Below, in pieces: positions 32,901-40,843 of a DNA stretch of 64,000 nt. Position 1 is the first letter of the stretch. Each line of letters begins with the position of its first letter. The stretch spans positions 15,303,029-15,367,028 of the forward strand of contig NC_089737.1 in NCBI RefSeq assembly GCF_035083965.1. Direction: 5' to 3'. The notes beneath the pieces were generated by a model. The model did no database searches, had not been told where the DNA came from, and saw nothing but the letters and a program-made list of their open reading frames with translations. The position numbers and the translations under genes are program-made. This stretch comes from Branchiostoma lanceolatum. Taxonomy: Eukaryota; Chordata; Leptocardii; Amphioxiformes; Branchiostomatidae.

Positions 32901-33413
32901 AATTCCATAATTTGTAGGCCCCGACTTGGGGGCCGGGTGCTCTGTCTTATCAATTTTATTCTACTTGTTATCGGGTTCTGGTCGCTTACCGTTCATGCGA
33001 TCAGACCTCTATCAATCAGAAAACTGCACCACTTTAATAGGATCACGTGGTAGTAAGCATCACTTCCTCTAGAATGAACTTATAAGCCAAAACACCGGGC
33101 ACAGAGTAGCCTGCTAGCTAGCAATGGAGGTTAGGGATCTTCCCGCGTTGGCCAAAACGCATTTTGAGAGGGTCCGATTCTGATCGCTTGTCGGGCACGT
33201 GCAAACCCACGGCAGTAACCGCCCGCAGCGATTGAAAAACAACAACTTTATACACGGGGAAAAACGTGTATAAGCAAAGCCTGATATGTGAGGCTGAGCA
33301 GAACAATGATAATGTATAACGAAAAATGGCTGAATGGAAATTCTGAGAGTTTCCTTACCTTTTGCCCATGTCTGGGCGCACAGCACAGCGCAGAACACTA
33401 GCGTCCACTTCAT
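11147..33413 (-). CDS. Reeler-like / ECM1-like / ANATO secreted matrix protein, 25 exons (~1161 aa), exon 9 interrupted by a transposon
   Basis: Coding exons (high to low): 33413-33359, 30112-29960, 29639-29423, 28386-28247, 28005-27961, 27534-27379, 27108-27004, 26540-26244, 25824-20656 (interrupted), 20293-20187, 19964-19905, 19712-19639, 19349-19218, 18749-18617, 18335-18225, 17634-17437, 16712-16632, 16446-16380, 16036-15902, 15539-15349, 14457-14343, 13683-13596, 13186-13077, 11828-11656, 11242-11147 (TAA). Phases fit throughout. Order: signal peptide (1-17); Reeler-like domain (~20-165; GFHVSV, then WKAPPCGCVTFR); acidic block (204-256); three EGEDKNRPR[VM]VRP repeats; three GPRPHMRKP repeats; CC-x9/10-C loops of ECM1 type in exons 12, 13 and 16 (HPCC...YQCF); acidic block (860-905); ANATO (exon 20, ends CQRMFWKCC); acidic exons 21-23; ANATO (exon 24, CSRVLNKCC, Phe replaced by Leu); Thr/Pro tail likely O-glycosylated. 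Probably an extracellular scaffold. ECM1 homology rests on cysteine spacing only. A CATAAAG TATA-like motif lies at 33465-33471. Confidence 0.82.
11888..12156. mobile_element. 269-bp MITE, TAGCCTGG...CCAGGCTA tips
   Basis: Nearly the same sequence as 34278-34547 in the same orientation (GTCCCAGTCTCTAGGGTCGG, then CGAGCGGGCTAAGCTGTCTG). In the last-but-one region of the 25-exon gene. Confidence 0.8.
13320..13515 (+). repeat. Degenerate GATA/CAGA microsatellite
   Basis: Many imperfect GATAGA and GACAGA repeats in an intron of the 25-exon gene. Confidence 0.75.
14091..14296. mobile_element. Diverged TAGCCTCTACCAGGC-family MITE
   Basis: TAGTCTCTACCAG at one end and CTGGTAGAGGCTA at the other; shared core GGCCAATTTCTACTGTTTT. 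Confidence 0.65.
14505..14735 (+). mobile_element. tRNA-derived SINE
   Basis: tRNA-like head with A-box-like GTGGCGCAACGAC and B-box-like GAGTTCGAAGCC, then the shared body CACCGATTCTTGTGCCCTTGG and ACACGACTTTCCTCACTCCA. Confidence 0.75.
15098..15300 (+). repeat. Dispersed repeat with TATA-like core
   Basis: Shares AACCGTACACA, GCTGTAGCCG, CTAGTTTCGCCTTGTGTGT with 52515-52640, and its right end (AGTGTGTTCTGACTTATATA) with the complement of 45186-45250. Confidence 0.6.
17146..17378. mobile_element. Palindromic MITE in an intron of the 25-exon gene
   Basis: Long inverted arms: GGACTTACCCAAATTTTTGA...TCTTTGTCAAGGAGT and the complement at 17285-17355. The left arm's GGACTTACC mimics a splice donor on the minus strand. 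Confidence 0.8.
17876..17937 (+). repeat. GA microsatellite
   Basis: Nearly perfect (GA)n of about 45 bp with a short imperfect tail. Confidence 0.9.
19005..19174. mobile_element. TAGCCTCTACCAGGC-family palindromic MITE, 170 bp
   Basis: Ends TAGCCTCTACCAGGCTCCAC / GTGGAGCCTGGAAGAGGCTA; inner GCGAATTTCTACTTTTTTTC as in 49710-49917. Confidence 0.8.
19980..20175 (+). repeat. GAAT microsatellites
   Basis: (GAAT)n at 19980-20030 and 20140-20175, with a further run at 20310-20370, in introns of the 25-exon gene. Confidence 0.85.
20656..21042 (-). other. 3' part of exon 9 of the 25-exon gene, after the transposon
   Basis: It continues the exon in frame after one TTCA copy. It encodes an Arg/Pro/Met-rich stretch with three GPRPHMRKP repeats and ends at a GTAAGA donor. 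The 56 nt upstream + 4 nt target + 387 nt here give 447 nt, an exact multiple of three, with phase 1 at both ends. This supports one original exon. Confidence 0.85.
21043..21046. other. Target-site duplication, left copy (TGAA)
   Basis: TGAA directly before the left terminus, repeated at 25765-25768 directly after the right terminus. One copy belongs to the host exon. Confidence 0.85.
21047..21524 (+). repeat. Left 478-bp terminal direct repeat with its own inverted termini
   Basis: Same sequence as 25287-25764. It is flanked by TGAA outside and TTAA inside. With 18-bp inverted tips it could itself be a MITE. Confidence 0.93.
21529..21859. other. Transposon 5' internal region
   Basis: 331 bp between the inner TTAA and the transposase ATG. 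It probably holds promoter and 5' UTR. No ORF or clear TATA box was recognised. Confidence 0.4.
21860..24028 (+). CDS. Mutator-like DDE-type transposase, ~722 aa
   Basis: Intronless frame from ATG 21860 to TAG 24028. The frame is open upstream to about 21812 but without another ATG, so a spliced 5' exon cannot be excluded. Landmarks: an acidic/Ser N terminus; a C-x2-C pair at residues 146/149 (ECIRCG); a segment with G-x4-IGIGVTG and PSMSNM, as in metazoan Mutator-like transposases; D262 in DGAYNNPSYRG, the likely first catalytic Asp; a CPGHEGDCS cysteine cluster; D366/D368 in TTDNDGKTIDG, the likely second Asp; C530, H535 and C538 in CFSGNHTKC; and a Lys/Arg-rich C terminus suited to DNA or nuclear binding. 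I did not assign the third acidic residue. It should cut and join the GGTCTCA termini. The family call is from motif memory (PF20700-like), not a search. The frame is intact, so it may be active. Confidence 0.8.
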   Translation: MKKRRKEKGINRGQFGHRSQPGKEQTSSDEDTSSKEDGSNVEEICRHRSDIWSLATGQAGANPSPGRLRPLPAEPTEIANLVEVENEEIERCVRGQRLFFVPLLLKLINDFLTYHSLENPKCSPRCTMPTSGETQRGFVSEESLECIRCGFVFGPVKLYEESERLPGKERGPRPAKTNVQFGVGLTKIGIGVTGAKTLFSAMDICTPSMSNMHNTVTGVCDSMEKILESSLDDNRGKVRQALKLRGREVVEGEPLPIDGIADGAYNNPSYRGVSQRATQASLPLYETETPAQLLVGFQFVNQLCKKGEMLRARGEENPCPGHEGDCSVTFDPNQPIGNAEKTMGERVALDLLRGPNPLALSGLTTDNDGKTIDGVQKTYDTMKAKYQALQSMKKANEHSGDAVPSTSSTQDEVPGQVEGKGEPDVIGGYHIWKEGVTVRKEDCVVHVSRGQRRTVFKLRLSAQLILGKPLPSTCKKNPSQAQKIRFCHILSHALSRRCETELEVARAHFPVDDEKFINAVTAAKNNILDCFSGNHTKCKGVSFACKARANDNGRYKPYHLPWKQDLCMGEGDREELMTSIEYKLSPEMIKRQRNLRSTNICEAHHLRTLKSVPKARTLKRNAAGKAASAAHSAAVGGMGESIAKISKRLGCALQRGGPGARFLSRADSKARADKIRQRGKGYKTTRVKTWWRKEKRKKGSGYKAQHLHPNFSKEHSYSEKRD
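24275..24280 (-). other. Poly(A) hexamer overlapping the nuclease stop codon
   Basis: AATAAA on the minus strand contains the TAA stop of the His-Cys box ORF, so the transcript would have almost no 3' UTR coding-side spacing. Confidence 0.4.
24276..24683 (-). CDS. His-Cys box (I-PpoI-type His-Me finger) endonuclease, 135 aa
   Basis: The start is ATG 24683-24681 and the stop TAA 24278-24276. The spacing matches I-PpoI: C37, H89-L-C91, C96, H101, N110, C116, C122, H125, C131. In I-PpoI the equivalent His is the general base, the Asn binds the metal ion, and the Cys/His set binds two zincs. The His-to-Asn gap is 21 residues in both, and C-x4-C-x4-H is the same. Upstream, GGCVKWTGA and GYGRI form the usual beta hairpin, followed by HRLAYFL. 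It should nick or cut double-stranded DNA in the nucleus. It lies 247 bp from the transposase stop, in opposite orientation, inside the same element. No intein or intron surrounds it, so it is not an obvious homing-intron ORF; a role in transposition, targeting or spread is inference. All expected metal ligands are present. Confidence 0.85.
   Translation of the reverse strand: MASCSSGNIFDKRPSADNAAKLLTKISRKTVATSGGCVKWTGAKNSRGYGRIVVTKAEGGDGSVAGPHRLAYFLKSDLPYLQTHKHVSHLCNDKLCVNVAHLSYEESVVNQQRKNCFDHDRCTGHPGYPKCLTKQ
24684..25282. other. Transposon 3' internal region, no gene seen
   Basis: About 600 bp upstream of the nuclease gene, AT-rich towards the right repeat. It probably contains the nuclease promoter. 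Nothing else recognised. Confidence 0.4.
25287..25764 (+). repeat. Right 478-bp terminal direct repeat
   Basis: Same sequence and orientation as 21047-21524. It is flanked by TTAA inside and TGAA outside. Confidence 0.93.
25765..25768. other. Target-site duplication, right copy (TGAA)
   Basis: TGAA directly after the right terminus; pairs with 21043-21046. Confidence 0.85.
25769..25824 (-). other. 5' part of exon 9 of the 25-exon gene, before the transposon
   Basis: It begins after a TTTCAG acceptor in phase 1 and encodes VEAFRDIKKNPFSCPRSPS, then meets the duplicated TTCA and the element. Reading on into the element hits a stop at about 25649, so an unspliced readthrough protein would be truncated near residue 447. 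Confidence 0.85.
27725..27795 (-). pseudogene. Decayed duplicate of acidic exon 6
   Basis: After a CACCAG acceptor the minus strand reads DVMTVVKEIAE, nearly the same as exon 6 (DMMTVVKEIAEDGEYEPE), then diverges and loses the acidic run. The only nearby donor (AGG|GTTAAC) would give a 71-nt exon that breaks phase, so it is probably a dead tandem exon copy about 260 bp upstream of the working exon. Confidence 0.6.
28898..28980 (+). repeat. Three-copy 24-bp tandem repeat
   Basis: Three successive copies of GATTATCGTCATGTAGACATTTA with few changes. Confidence 0.8.
29305..29400 (+). repeat. Dispersed repeat (ATCCAGTTGCTTGAGTAA family)
   Basis: GTCACTGACGAAAGACAGTG, ACGTCTGACTGTTTCAAA and ATCCAGTTGCTTGAGTAATT; other copies at 57175-57270, 56556-56641 and, diverged, 31320-31500. 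Confidence 0.7.
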
Positions 33414-33634
33414 CTTGGGTCTGCGTCCTTCTGGTCTAATGAGGGCAAAGTACGGGCAATGCACCTTTATGTACCCCGGATGACAACATCAGCTGTTTTC
33501 TCACATCACGTGATCTTTGTTGACTTGGGAAATGCACCAATCAGTGCAATTCATCCACAGGGGGTAAACATGCGTGACGTATTAGGGTTGTTCCATTTAA
33601 AAACCCAAAGGGGGTCGGATTTTTTTAAAACAAA

Positions 33635-33960
33635 GAGCGTGAAATGATTTCAATGTAGAGAAATTAATGTCGTGTGTGTCAAGCTGTGTTGCAAATAGTT
33701 TTACCCATGATAAAGTACGCAACCTGATGTTTTACTGGAATGTATGGGCATTCCCAGAATCGAAATCCCCTACAGAAGAATTCACGCGGCTTTTCTTAGA
33801 AGTGCCCGGCGTTCCAAAACCTCCTTGGGCTTTCTAGGAAATGCAGAAGAGTTTGTTTTCTGTCAGTCTGTTTGTTGGTTGGTTGGTTGGTTGGTTTGTT
33901 TACACAAAGCCGAAATCGGCCTGCCGGTCACTTTTCCTTGGGGTCATGCATGAGGCATTC
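33635..33960 (+). repeat. Duplicated segment, copy 1
   Basis: Shares GTTGCAAATAGTTTT, GGAATGTATGGGCATTCCCA and CTTTTCTTAGAAGTGCCCGG with 34885-35170, with small indels. Confidence 0.75.
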
Positions 33961-34277
33961 ACAGAATGAAAGCTTAGCTTGAAAGTTCATCTGTGTTGGT
34001 AGAATGAAATGAAAGCTTGAACCTTGAACCTTGAACGAGGACATCTGTGATGTCATCTCGGGAGACAATCTGTCCTTCTGCTCCACTCAGTTCGGTCTTC
34101 CATTAGCGATGAAAGCTTATCAGACTCATTAAAGTGTTCTTAGAGTAACCACTGTTTATATAATTCTTTCCATTTACAAAATGTTTTATTTTCAATTAGA
34201 GAAACAAGGAGAATAGAATTCATCAAGGTTGCTTGTCAGCCTTGGCCCCACCGAGTCTCTGCACACACGCATAGGTG

Positions 34278-34547
34278 TAGCCTGGTCCCAGTCTCTAGGG
34301 TCGGCTTAGTGGTGTTTTACCGGGCCAGTCAGTTTCTGATGGCCTTTCTACCTCTGGCTGCCATCCTACTTCCGCTACACCCTACTTCCGCTGCCTTCCT
34401 ACTTTTCCGCCGCCGCGTAGGTGCCGAGCTAATTAATGCAAGGCCGTAAACAACACCCCGAGCGGGCTAAGCTGTCTGGGCGGGTGAGGGTCACTCACAG
34501 TGCCGTAGAGATATCGGGGAGGCACCGAGTGTATGGATTACAGGCTA
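34278..34547. mobile_element. 270-bp MITE, second copy of 11888-12156
   Basis: TAGCCTGGTCCCAGTCTCTA start and ACAGGCTA end; the body is nearly the same as the first copy. Confidence 0.8.
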
Positions 34548-34884
34548 GCATAGGTGTTCCTAGCAACTACCGGGTTTCGTTGAAATTCATTCCACAAAGG
34601 TTTTCATGAACTAAAATGGTTTTCATACAGTCACAGAAACTGTAGGTTTAATCAAGGAGGTTAAAGATACCTCTAGAGCTTTGCTCTTTCGCTAAACGAC
34701 GACGACGGAGCTATGAATTTGCAGGCTAGATTCAGGTATGCGAGGATTATTCTTTGAAGTTGGTAGCCTCAGAGAGAAAGAAAACCTCGTATTGTTCGGC
34801 ATGTTGTTTTGTTATTGCCGGCAGATTATCTGTTTATGTATGTGCACATGAATAATAAACAATTAGCTAGTGATTTTTTGTAAC

Positions 34885-35170
34885 AAAGAGCGTGAGATTT
34901 ATGTTGTGTGTGTCAAGCTATGTTGCAAATAGTTTTTCTCATTATGAAGTACATGTACACAAGCTGATGTATTACTGGGATGTATGGGTATTCCCAGAAC
35001 CTAAATCCTCTACAGAGGATTTTACACAGCTTTTCTTAGAAGTGCCCGGCTTTCTTGGAAATTTGTCTGTTTGTTGTTGGTCAGTCTGTTTGTTGGTTTG
35101 GTTGTTCATACAAAGCCGAAATCGGCCTGCGGGTCGCTTTTCATTGAGGTCATGAGGCATCCACAGAATG
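34885..35170 (+). repeat. Duplicated segment, copy 2
   Basis: Counterpart of 33635-33960. A linked block (AACCTCGTATTGTTCGGCAT ... AATAATAAACAATTAGCTA) also occurs twice, at 34783-34870 and 35204-35290. Confidence 0.75.
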
Positions 35171-35683
35171 AAAGCTTATCAGAAAATTAAAAGTTTTCTA
35201 AAGAAAACCTCGTATTGTTCGGCATGTTCTTTTGTTATTGCCAGCAGATTATCTGTTTATGCATGCGCAAATGAATAATAAACAATTAGCTAATGAATCG
35301 GGGATCAAGAGTTTTTCACACTGCTCACAGAAGGGTGCTCCCCGGGTGGTAATGAGCTCATTAGAACCTAATTAGAGTAAAAGAAACACATAAAATATGC
35401 ATTTTCCTCATCCTATGGGGTGTCAGAAAGCATGAATATTCATTTATGACGTTAATCATATGAGAGTGCTAAAGACTACTTTGTATAGAGAGGCCTATCG
35501 TAACATGGTAGTGTTGAAAATTGAAATGTATGTATTCTTTAAAATTTACAGTTCGTTGTTTTACTTGTCTACTCTGCCTTAGAAATGCTGGGGGAAAGTA
35601 ACTGAAAAAAATCATTAGTGGCGTAGCTTAATTTGACTCTTTGTCAGAGAAGTTAGCCCGGTAGGACTACTCAGGGGTGTACG

Positions 35684-35763
35684 TAGCCTGGATACCAGAC
35701 CCCCAATCTCTAAAATATGTATCGATATATATTTTAGAGATTGGAGGTCTGGTATCCAGGCTA
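35684..35763. mobile_element. 80-bp hairpin MITE
   Basis: TAGCCTGGATACCAGACC and its complement with a near-perfect stem through ATCTCTAAAATAT. Confidence 0.85.
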
Positions 35764-36245
35764 GGGTGTACGGGGTCACCAGGGTTTGTTTGAGAAGCTC
35801 CAAGCATGCAGGCCACTATTCATTGACTGAGGTCATGGGGGTGGTTACATAAGATAAAGCGATTAAGACAAAGATTACATGACTGAATTCTTGATAAATC
35901 CATAAGCATATAGTGATTGATAACCTATATGATAACTATACGTAATTCCCAGGAATTTTTTTTCTCCTATTCGGCCGTCTTCAGAAATAGTTCAGGCACC
36001 GTGAAATCCCATAGTTGGGGATAATCCCGGAAAATATTTCTTACTGACAACCTTTAAATATATCTGGCTTATATCTAGTTTTCCAAGTACAAGTGTCTGT
36101 TCGTGCTAGAGCAACGAGATTTGAAATCCTTCCTTTTATAGAGTATTTGTCAAGCAACCCAAGAGGTCTAGTGGAGTTCCCTGCGTTGCCTGAACTGCCC
36201 TTGGATGTTGACCTTGGCGTGTTCACAACAACACACTAATTAAAC

Positions 36246-37345
36246 CGCGGCGCCCGCCAAGTCTGCCCAGACTCTGCACAACAGGAAGTGGCCGGTCTTT
36301 AACGGTGCAGAATTACGCTGGCTTGGCAAAAACACATAGGAGCAAGGACACCATATAATGTCCTTGATAGGAGTCAGAATTTACTAGTAGGTAATATCCA
36401 AGCAGATGGAAGGATCCGGCATTTCCTAGTTATTTTACATCTCGCCTGTTTAGACAACATTTAGTACGACATCGGTGGCATCAGGGGGTACAGAGGGAAG
36501 CGAATTGTAAAAGAAAGTGCAATACTAGAAATATGAATTAAAGGTTTTAAACACACGCGTTAAACACTCCGACTGCACCGCATCTGCTTGGAGGTTGAGA
36601 TTTAGTTATATTGCCATGCTGTTTGTTATGTTGTCATCGGCATTGTATGTACTGTTATGTCTAATGTTACTGTATGTATTGTTATGTCAAGTTAGAAGTC
36701 CAGGAAGACTAGTGGTGTGCCTTACGGCACATCACTAATGGATTTTCTCAATAAACTCAATATGGGACCTGCCGCTAAGTGCAAGGAGGTTATATATAAC
36801 CTCCTTGGTTAGTGCACTCGCTCGTGCTCGAGCTGTTAGGGTCCAAGAGTCTGCCCAGACTCTGCACAACAGGATGTGGTCAGCAGCACGCGTATGCCAT
36901 GTCTTTGGAGGTGTAGAATTACGCTGGCTCCACAGAAACGCCAGATGTAGCTGATCTCCAAGCAGATATATGGGTCCTAAACATACCAGGTCTTTAACGC
37001 CTGTTTTGCAACTGTGACAGTGGAGTTCAAGCGCCTCCAACTGATCAGTCTAACTGGTCTAGACCTTTTAGCCTAGTGGTTAAGGCGTGCGTGCCTGTAA
37101 TCTGACTCGACTGCCCGGTTTTGGCGCGGGCTCGAATCCCGGGGGTCAGGAGACTGTTTCTCTTCCCTTCTTTGTTACACAACATTTAGTAGATCTTAGT
37201 GCAACTTTCTGAGATTTTGGAGGAGGCGAATTCGCGAAGGCGCAGTACAAGAAATTCGTGCTACATATTGCGAACACACGCGTTATGTAAACACACTGAC
37301 TGAGCCAGATCCTACATCTGCTTGGAGATTGAGATAGAGGAGCTA
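36246..37345 (+). repeat. Internally duplicated repeat block
   Basis: Two units share GTCTGCCCAGACTCTGCACA, AATTACGCTGGCT, TCTCCAAGCAGAT, ACAACATTTAGTA, CACACGCGTT and CATCTGCTTGGAG. A tRNA-like stretch (TAGCCTAGTGGTTAAGG ... GGCTCGAATCCCGG, 37068-37150) sits inside and is probably a SINE head rather than a functional tRNA. Confidence 0.65.
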
Positions 37346-37807
37346 CCGCGTGTTTTTGTTTGGCCACTGGATACTGTCTCCAGCCACCGTTAGCCTGTAG
37401 TCTAGCCTTGTTAGCTTTGGCCCCAAGATACGGTGGCCCAATCTCTAAAATATCTACACACGATTATATTTTAGGGATCCAGGCTTCTTCTAGCCTGCCA
37501 TGGCCAACAAGCTTGTTGGCGGCTAGCGGATCTTGGGCAGCGGGCCAAAGCTATTACATGTACAAGGCTGGACTCCAGACTATGCCATCGTAGTATCGGC
37601 TTGGAGATTAGCGTGGTGCGACGTCGACCTTGATGAGTGCGACATCATCATCATCATCATACATGTACAAGGCAGATAAGCACATAGGTTCAAAGCACTT
37701 TGCGTATAAAGATACTAGTTTATTTTCTAAAGACTTCGTCTTTCCGTGTATTGAACTCGTGAATTCCTTTAATCTGTTAACAAAGCATACAAAAAAGGCA
37801 CGTTGTC

Positions 37808-37813
37808 TTTATT
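37808..37813 (-). other. Candidate polyadenylation signal of the 9-exon gene
   Basis: AATAAA on the minus strand about 330 nt after the TAG; a second overlaps 37817-37822. Confidence 0.4.
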
Positions 37814-38140
37814 GTGTTTATTTAGATATCCTTCAACCTACGAATAAGGTAAAGTGACCCGTACAGATACTAGTTCATGTAGTTGAGAAATAATGTAAAG
37901 TTTCTTGTATCGTGTATGATAAAAGCTCCGGTTACAAAACCACTTACTTATCCTATTCCTTTGCCTTATAGAATTTTGCGTCTTATTCTTGGAATGCGAT
38001 CCATTTTTTTCAGCTGGCATGGAGTAAATAACAATGACATAATGAGGAATAGTAGGCAATGGCAGTGTAAACATTTTTTGTGCAAACTTCATGACGTCAC
38101 CGCGTACACGTCACGACGTCCTGGGTAGACGTCATCGCCT

Positions 38141-40807
38141 CTACATGTCAGACAACTCGAACATGTCCGATTTCTTTGTCTCCTCGCAGCACCGTATGAA
38201 CTCCGTAGAACACGAGATTCGATGGTCGTCATGGAAACGACGGACGAACCGCTGAGCCTCACTGGCGCATGCGCGGGACAAGCCGGAGCGGCGGCGTCCA
38301 GTTCTGCAACATTTCGACAGGAGGCGCTTCTTGTCTGTTGCTGCAAAGGCAAACGAGTTGGTGCATTATAATGTTTTCTTTTTTGTCAAAACGAAGGATG
38401 TCTTAGAAAATAACAAAGATGATAAAAGGACGGATTGCAAAAGAAAGAAATTATGTATCGACATCAAATGATTAGCCTCCTTCGCAGACTTCCTATGACA
38501 GCGGCGTATATATTGGGGGGGGTTCTCTAAAGGGAGTTGTGTAGCCAAGGGAGTTGTGTAGCCGAGGGACGGCCGTTGTTCATATCCAGTCTGCTTCAAG
38601 ACTGGATATGAACAGCGGCCGTCCCTCGGCTACACAACTCCCTTGGCTACACAACTCCCTTTAGAGAACCTCCCCCCCCCCAATATATACGCCACTGTCA
38701 TAGGAAGTCTGCGAAGGAGGCTAGGCAAATTACAACTTGACCTGTCTACCATTCATTCGTTTGTTCGTTCCCTGAAGTACGTGCATAGTGGCGGATAGGT
38801 CACCGAGTTTCCTTGCTGTTTAAGTAGCATGGTATATTTTTACCCTTCCCCTTTAACGTGCTTGAGGCACCTTGCTTGAACACGGTACCCCCACTGGTTA
38901 AGTTAACGTCCCTTCCGAAAGACGGATGCATCCCCAACCGAGAAGTCCTGACCCAGGATTGAACCGGGGTCTCCCAGCTAGCGACTAATTTCATACAACA
39001 TGTACAAGACGAAAATTACTCCTCACCTATCTTGCGGCTTATGTCGCCTTTCTTGAATTTCTTCTTCCCCCCACGGTCGTCAACTTGTTCCTGTAAAACC
39101 TTCTTATTCACTGTCTTGACAGGAACTCTTTCTTCTTCGTCTTCTTTCTCCTCTACAGCCGCGTCACTCTCAACTTCTTCATCCTCCTCTGCTGTTAAAA
39201 CGTATAAAAAAACACAGAAAATATCAATAAAGCAGAAAAGGGAAAATGGGTTAATACAGTAGTGTGCATTTAATGCTATGCCGCAATACATAAACCCACA
39301 TATAAAGAACATGAAAAGAAGATGTCTATTTTCAAACGCTCATTTCTCATCATAATAAGTGAATTTTTTCCACAAAAATTAAGGCGTAAATTGTAAAATG
39401 GTAGGAAGTCTAGAAGTCGATCCTTTATTTTTTTTTCACCAAGCCTCAAAATAGATCAAAGAAAGACACTATGTCTCAGACTTTTACCATTAGCTGTAAT
39501 AAACTAATCGTGTAATAACTAATGATTAATAACTAACTTCTCTAGGTTAGTAACAGTGATATGTAGGATTGATCATTTTGATGTGTTTAAAAATTCGTAT
39601 TTTCCTAGAACGATTGTAGAGTGGAACTCGTTACAACCAAGTACAGTGGAAGCATCCTCATTAGATAGCTTTAAACAATGTATGCAGTAAGATATGCGAA
39701 GGTTAGACGTGACAGGTCGTTCGGCGTAATATAACCAGCTGCTACCGCGCCGCGTGCCTGCGAAGCTGGTGTGTTACGCCGAATGGCGGTTATACCGACT
39801 ATATAGATACAGATACAGATGTACTGTAACTAACCCAACTCCCAGCTGCTGAGTGCAGAGTTGACGGCAATCGCCCTGCTCTTTGTGTGAGGCGGTTGGG
39901 TGGAGGTTGCCTCGTCTTCCTCTGCTATCTGAAGAGTAAAGGAGACTGTTATCTACACCGTGAGAAGAGACCACTTGCCGTGTTTGATATCAATAGTGTG
40001 CAATGTAGATAAATATCCAAAGGGATGGTTCTGTGTGAAGACAACAGTTCTGCTGCAGTACAAAGGAAAACAGCTTGGATCTTCATTTTTTTCGAGACCA
40101 ATCCATACCCATGCATCACCAAAAACACCTAAATCTTCTTGATCAGTCAAGAGAGAAGCAGAGAGTGAGAAAGGCAAAGAGAAAGAAAGAGGAAGAGAAT
40201 TTTATGAGAGAGACAGACTGAAAGAGAGGGACGGAGAGAGGATACATTAGAGAGGAGAGGATACATTGTACAGTGATCAAGAGAGAGAGAGAGAAAGAAA
40301 GAAAGAAAGAAAGAGAGAGAATCCTAGTAGAACAAATATTTCTTCCTGAATTAGAAAAAAAATCATATGACAAGTTGCCCGCTCCTAACCTGCGGCTCCT
40401 CTCGGAAGAGTTTGTTGACCCAGACCCGGAAGTGCTCCCTGTACACCTCCAGTTTCTTGCTGTAGTCGTCCTGATGTATTTCCGGGTTAAACATCGCGTC
40501 CTCTTGATCAAAACACTCGTACCTCTCGTCTGCAGTTGCCTGGCAACAGGGATGGTTCGGTTCGCTCGGCAGGGGTGCCCTGCTGCAGTAGTCGTCCAGC
40601 CTGAGCAAACCAAGCGTAGATTTTATGATGATAGCAGAGCCCCTAGCATATTACGGAGGTACTACAGCCAGTTGTTAAGGATGCTGATACTAGTAATATA
40701 TCTAAAATCTGAGAGGTGCATCCTTTCTCTCAGAAAAGACATCTCTGTGCAGTGTCTCTCTCTCTCTCTTTCTCTCTGTATATGTGTGTGTGAGTTAGTT
40801 AGTATGT

Positions 40808-40843
<36 letters not shown>

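Larger units (their letters stand above)
33414..38140. other. Region between the two paralogues: promoter side, duplicated repeats, no gene seen
   Basis: Contains the upstream region of the 25-exon gene (to about 33.6 kb), the repeat pairs listed separately and the 3' flank of the 9-exon gene. Confidence 0.5.

Noticed and set aside
37068..37150. Functional tRNA gene
   Set aside because: A and B boxes are present, but the acceptor stem does not pair and the segment lies inside a duplicated repeat block; a SINE head is likelier.
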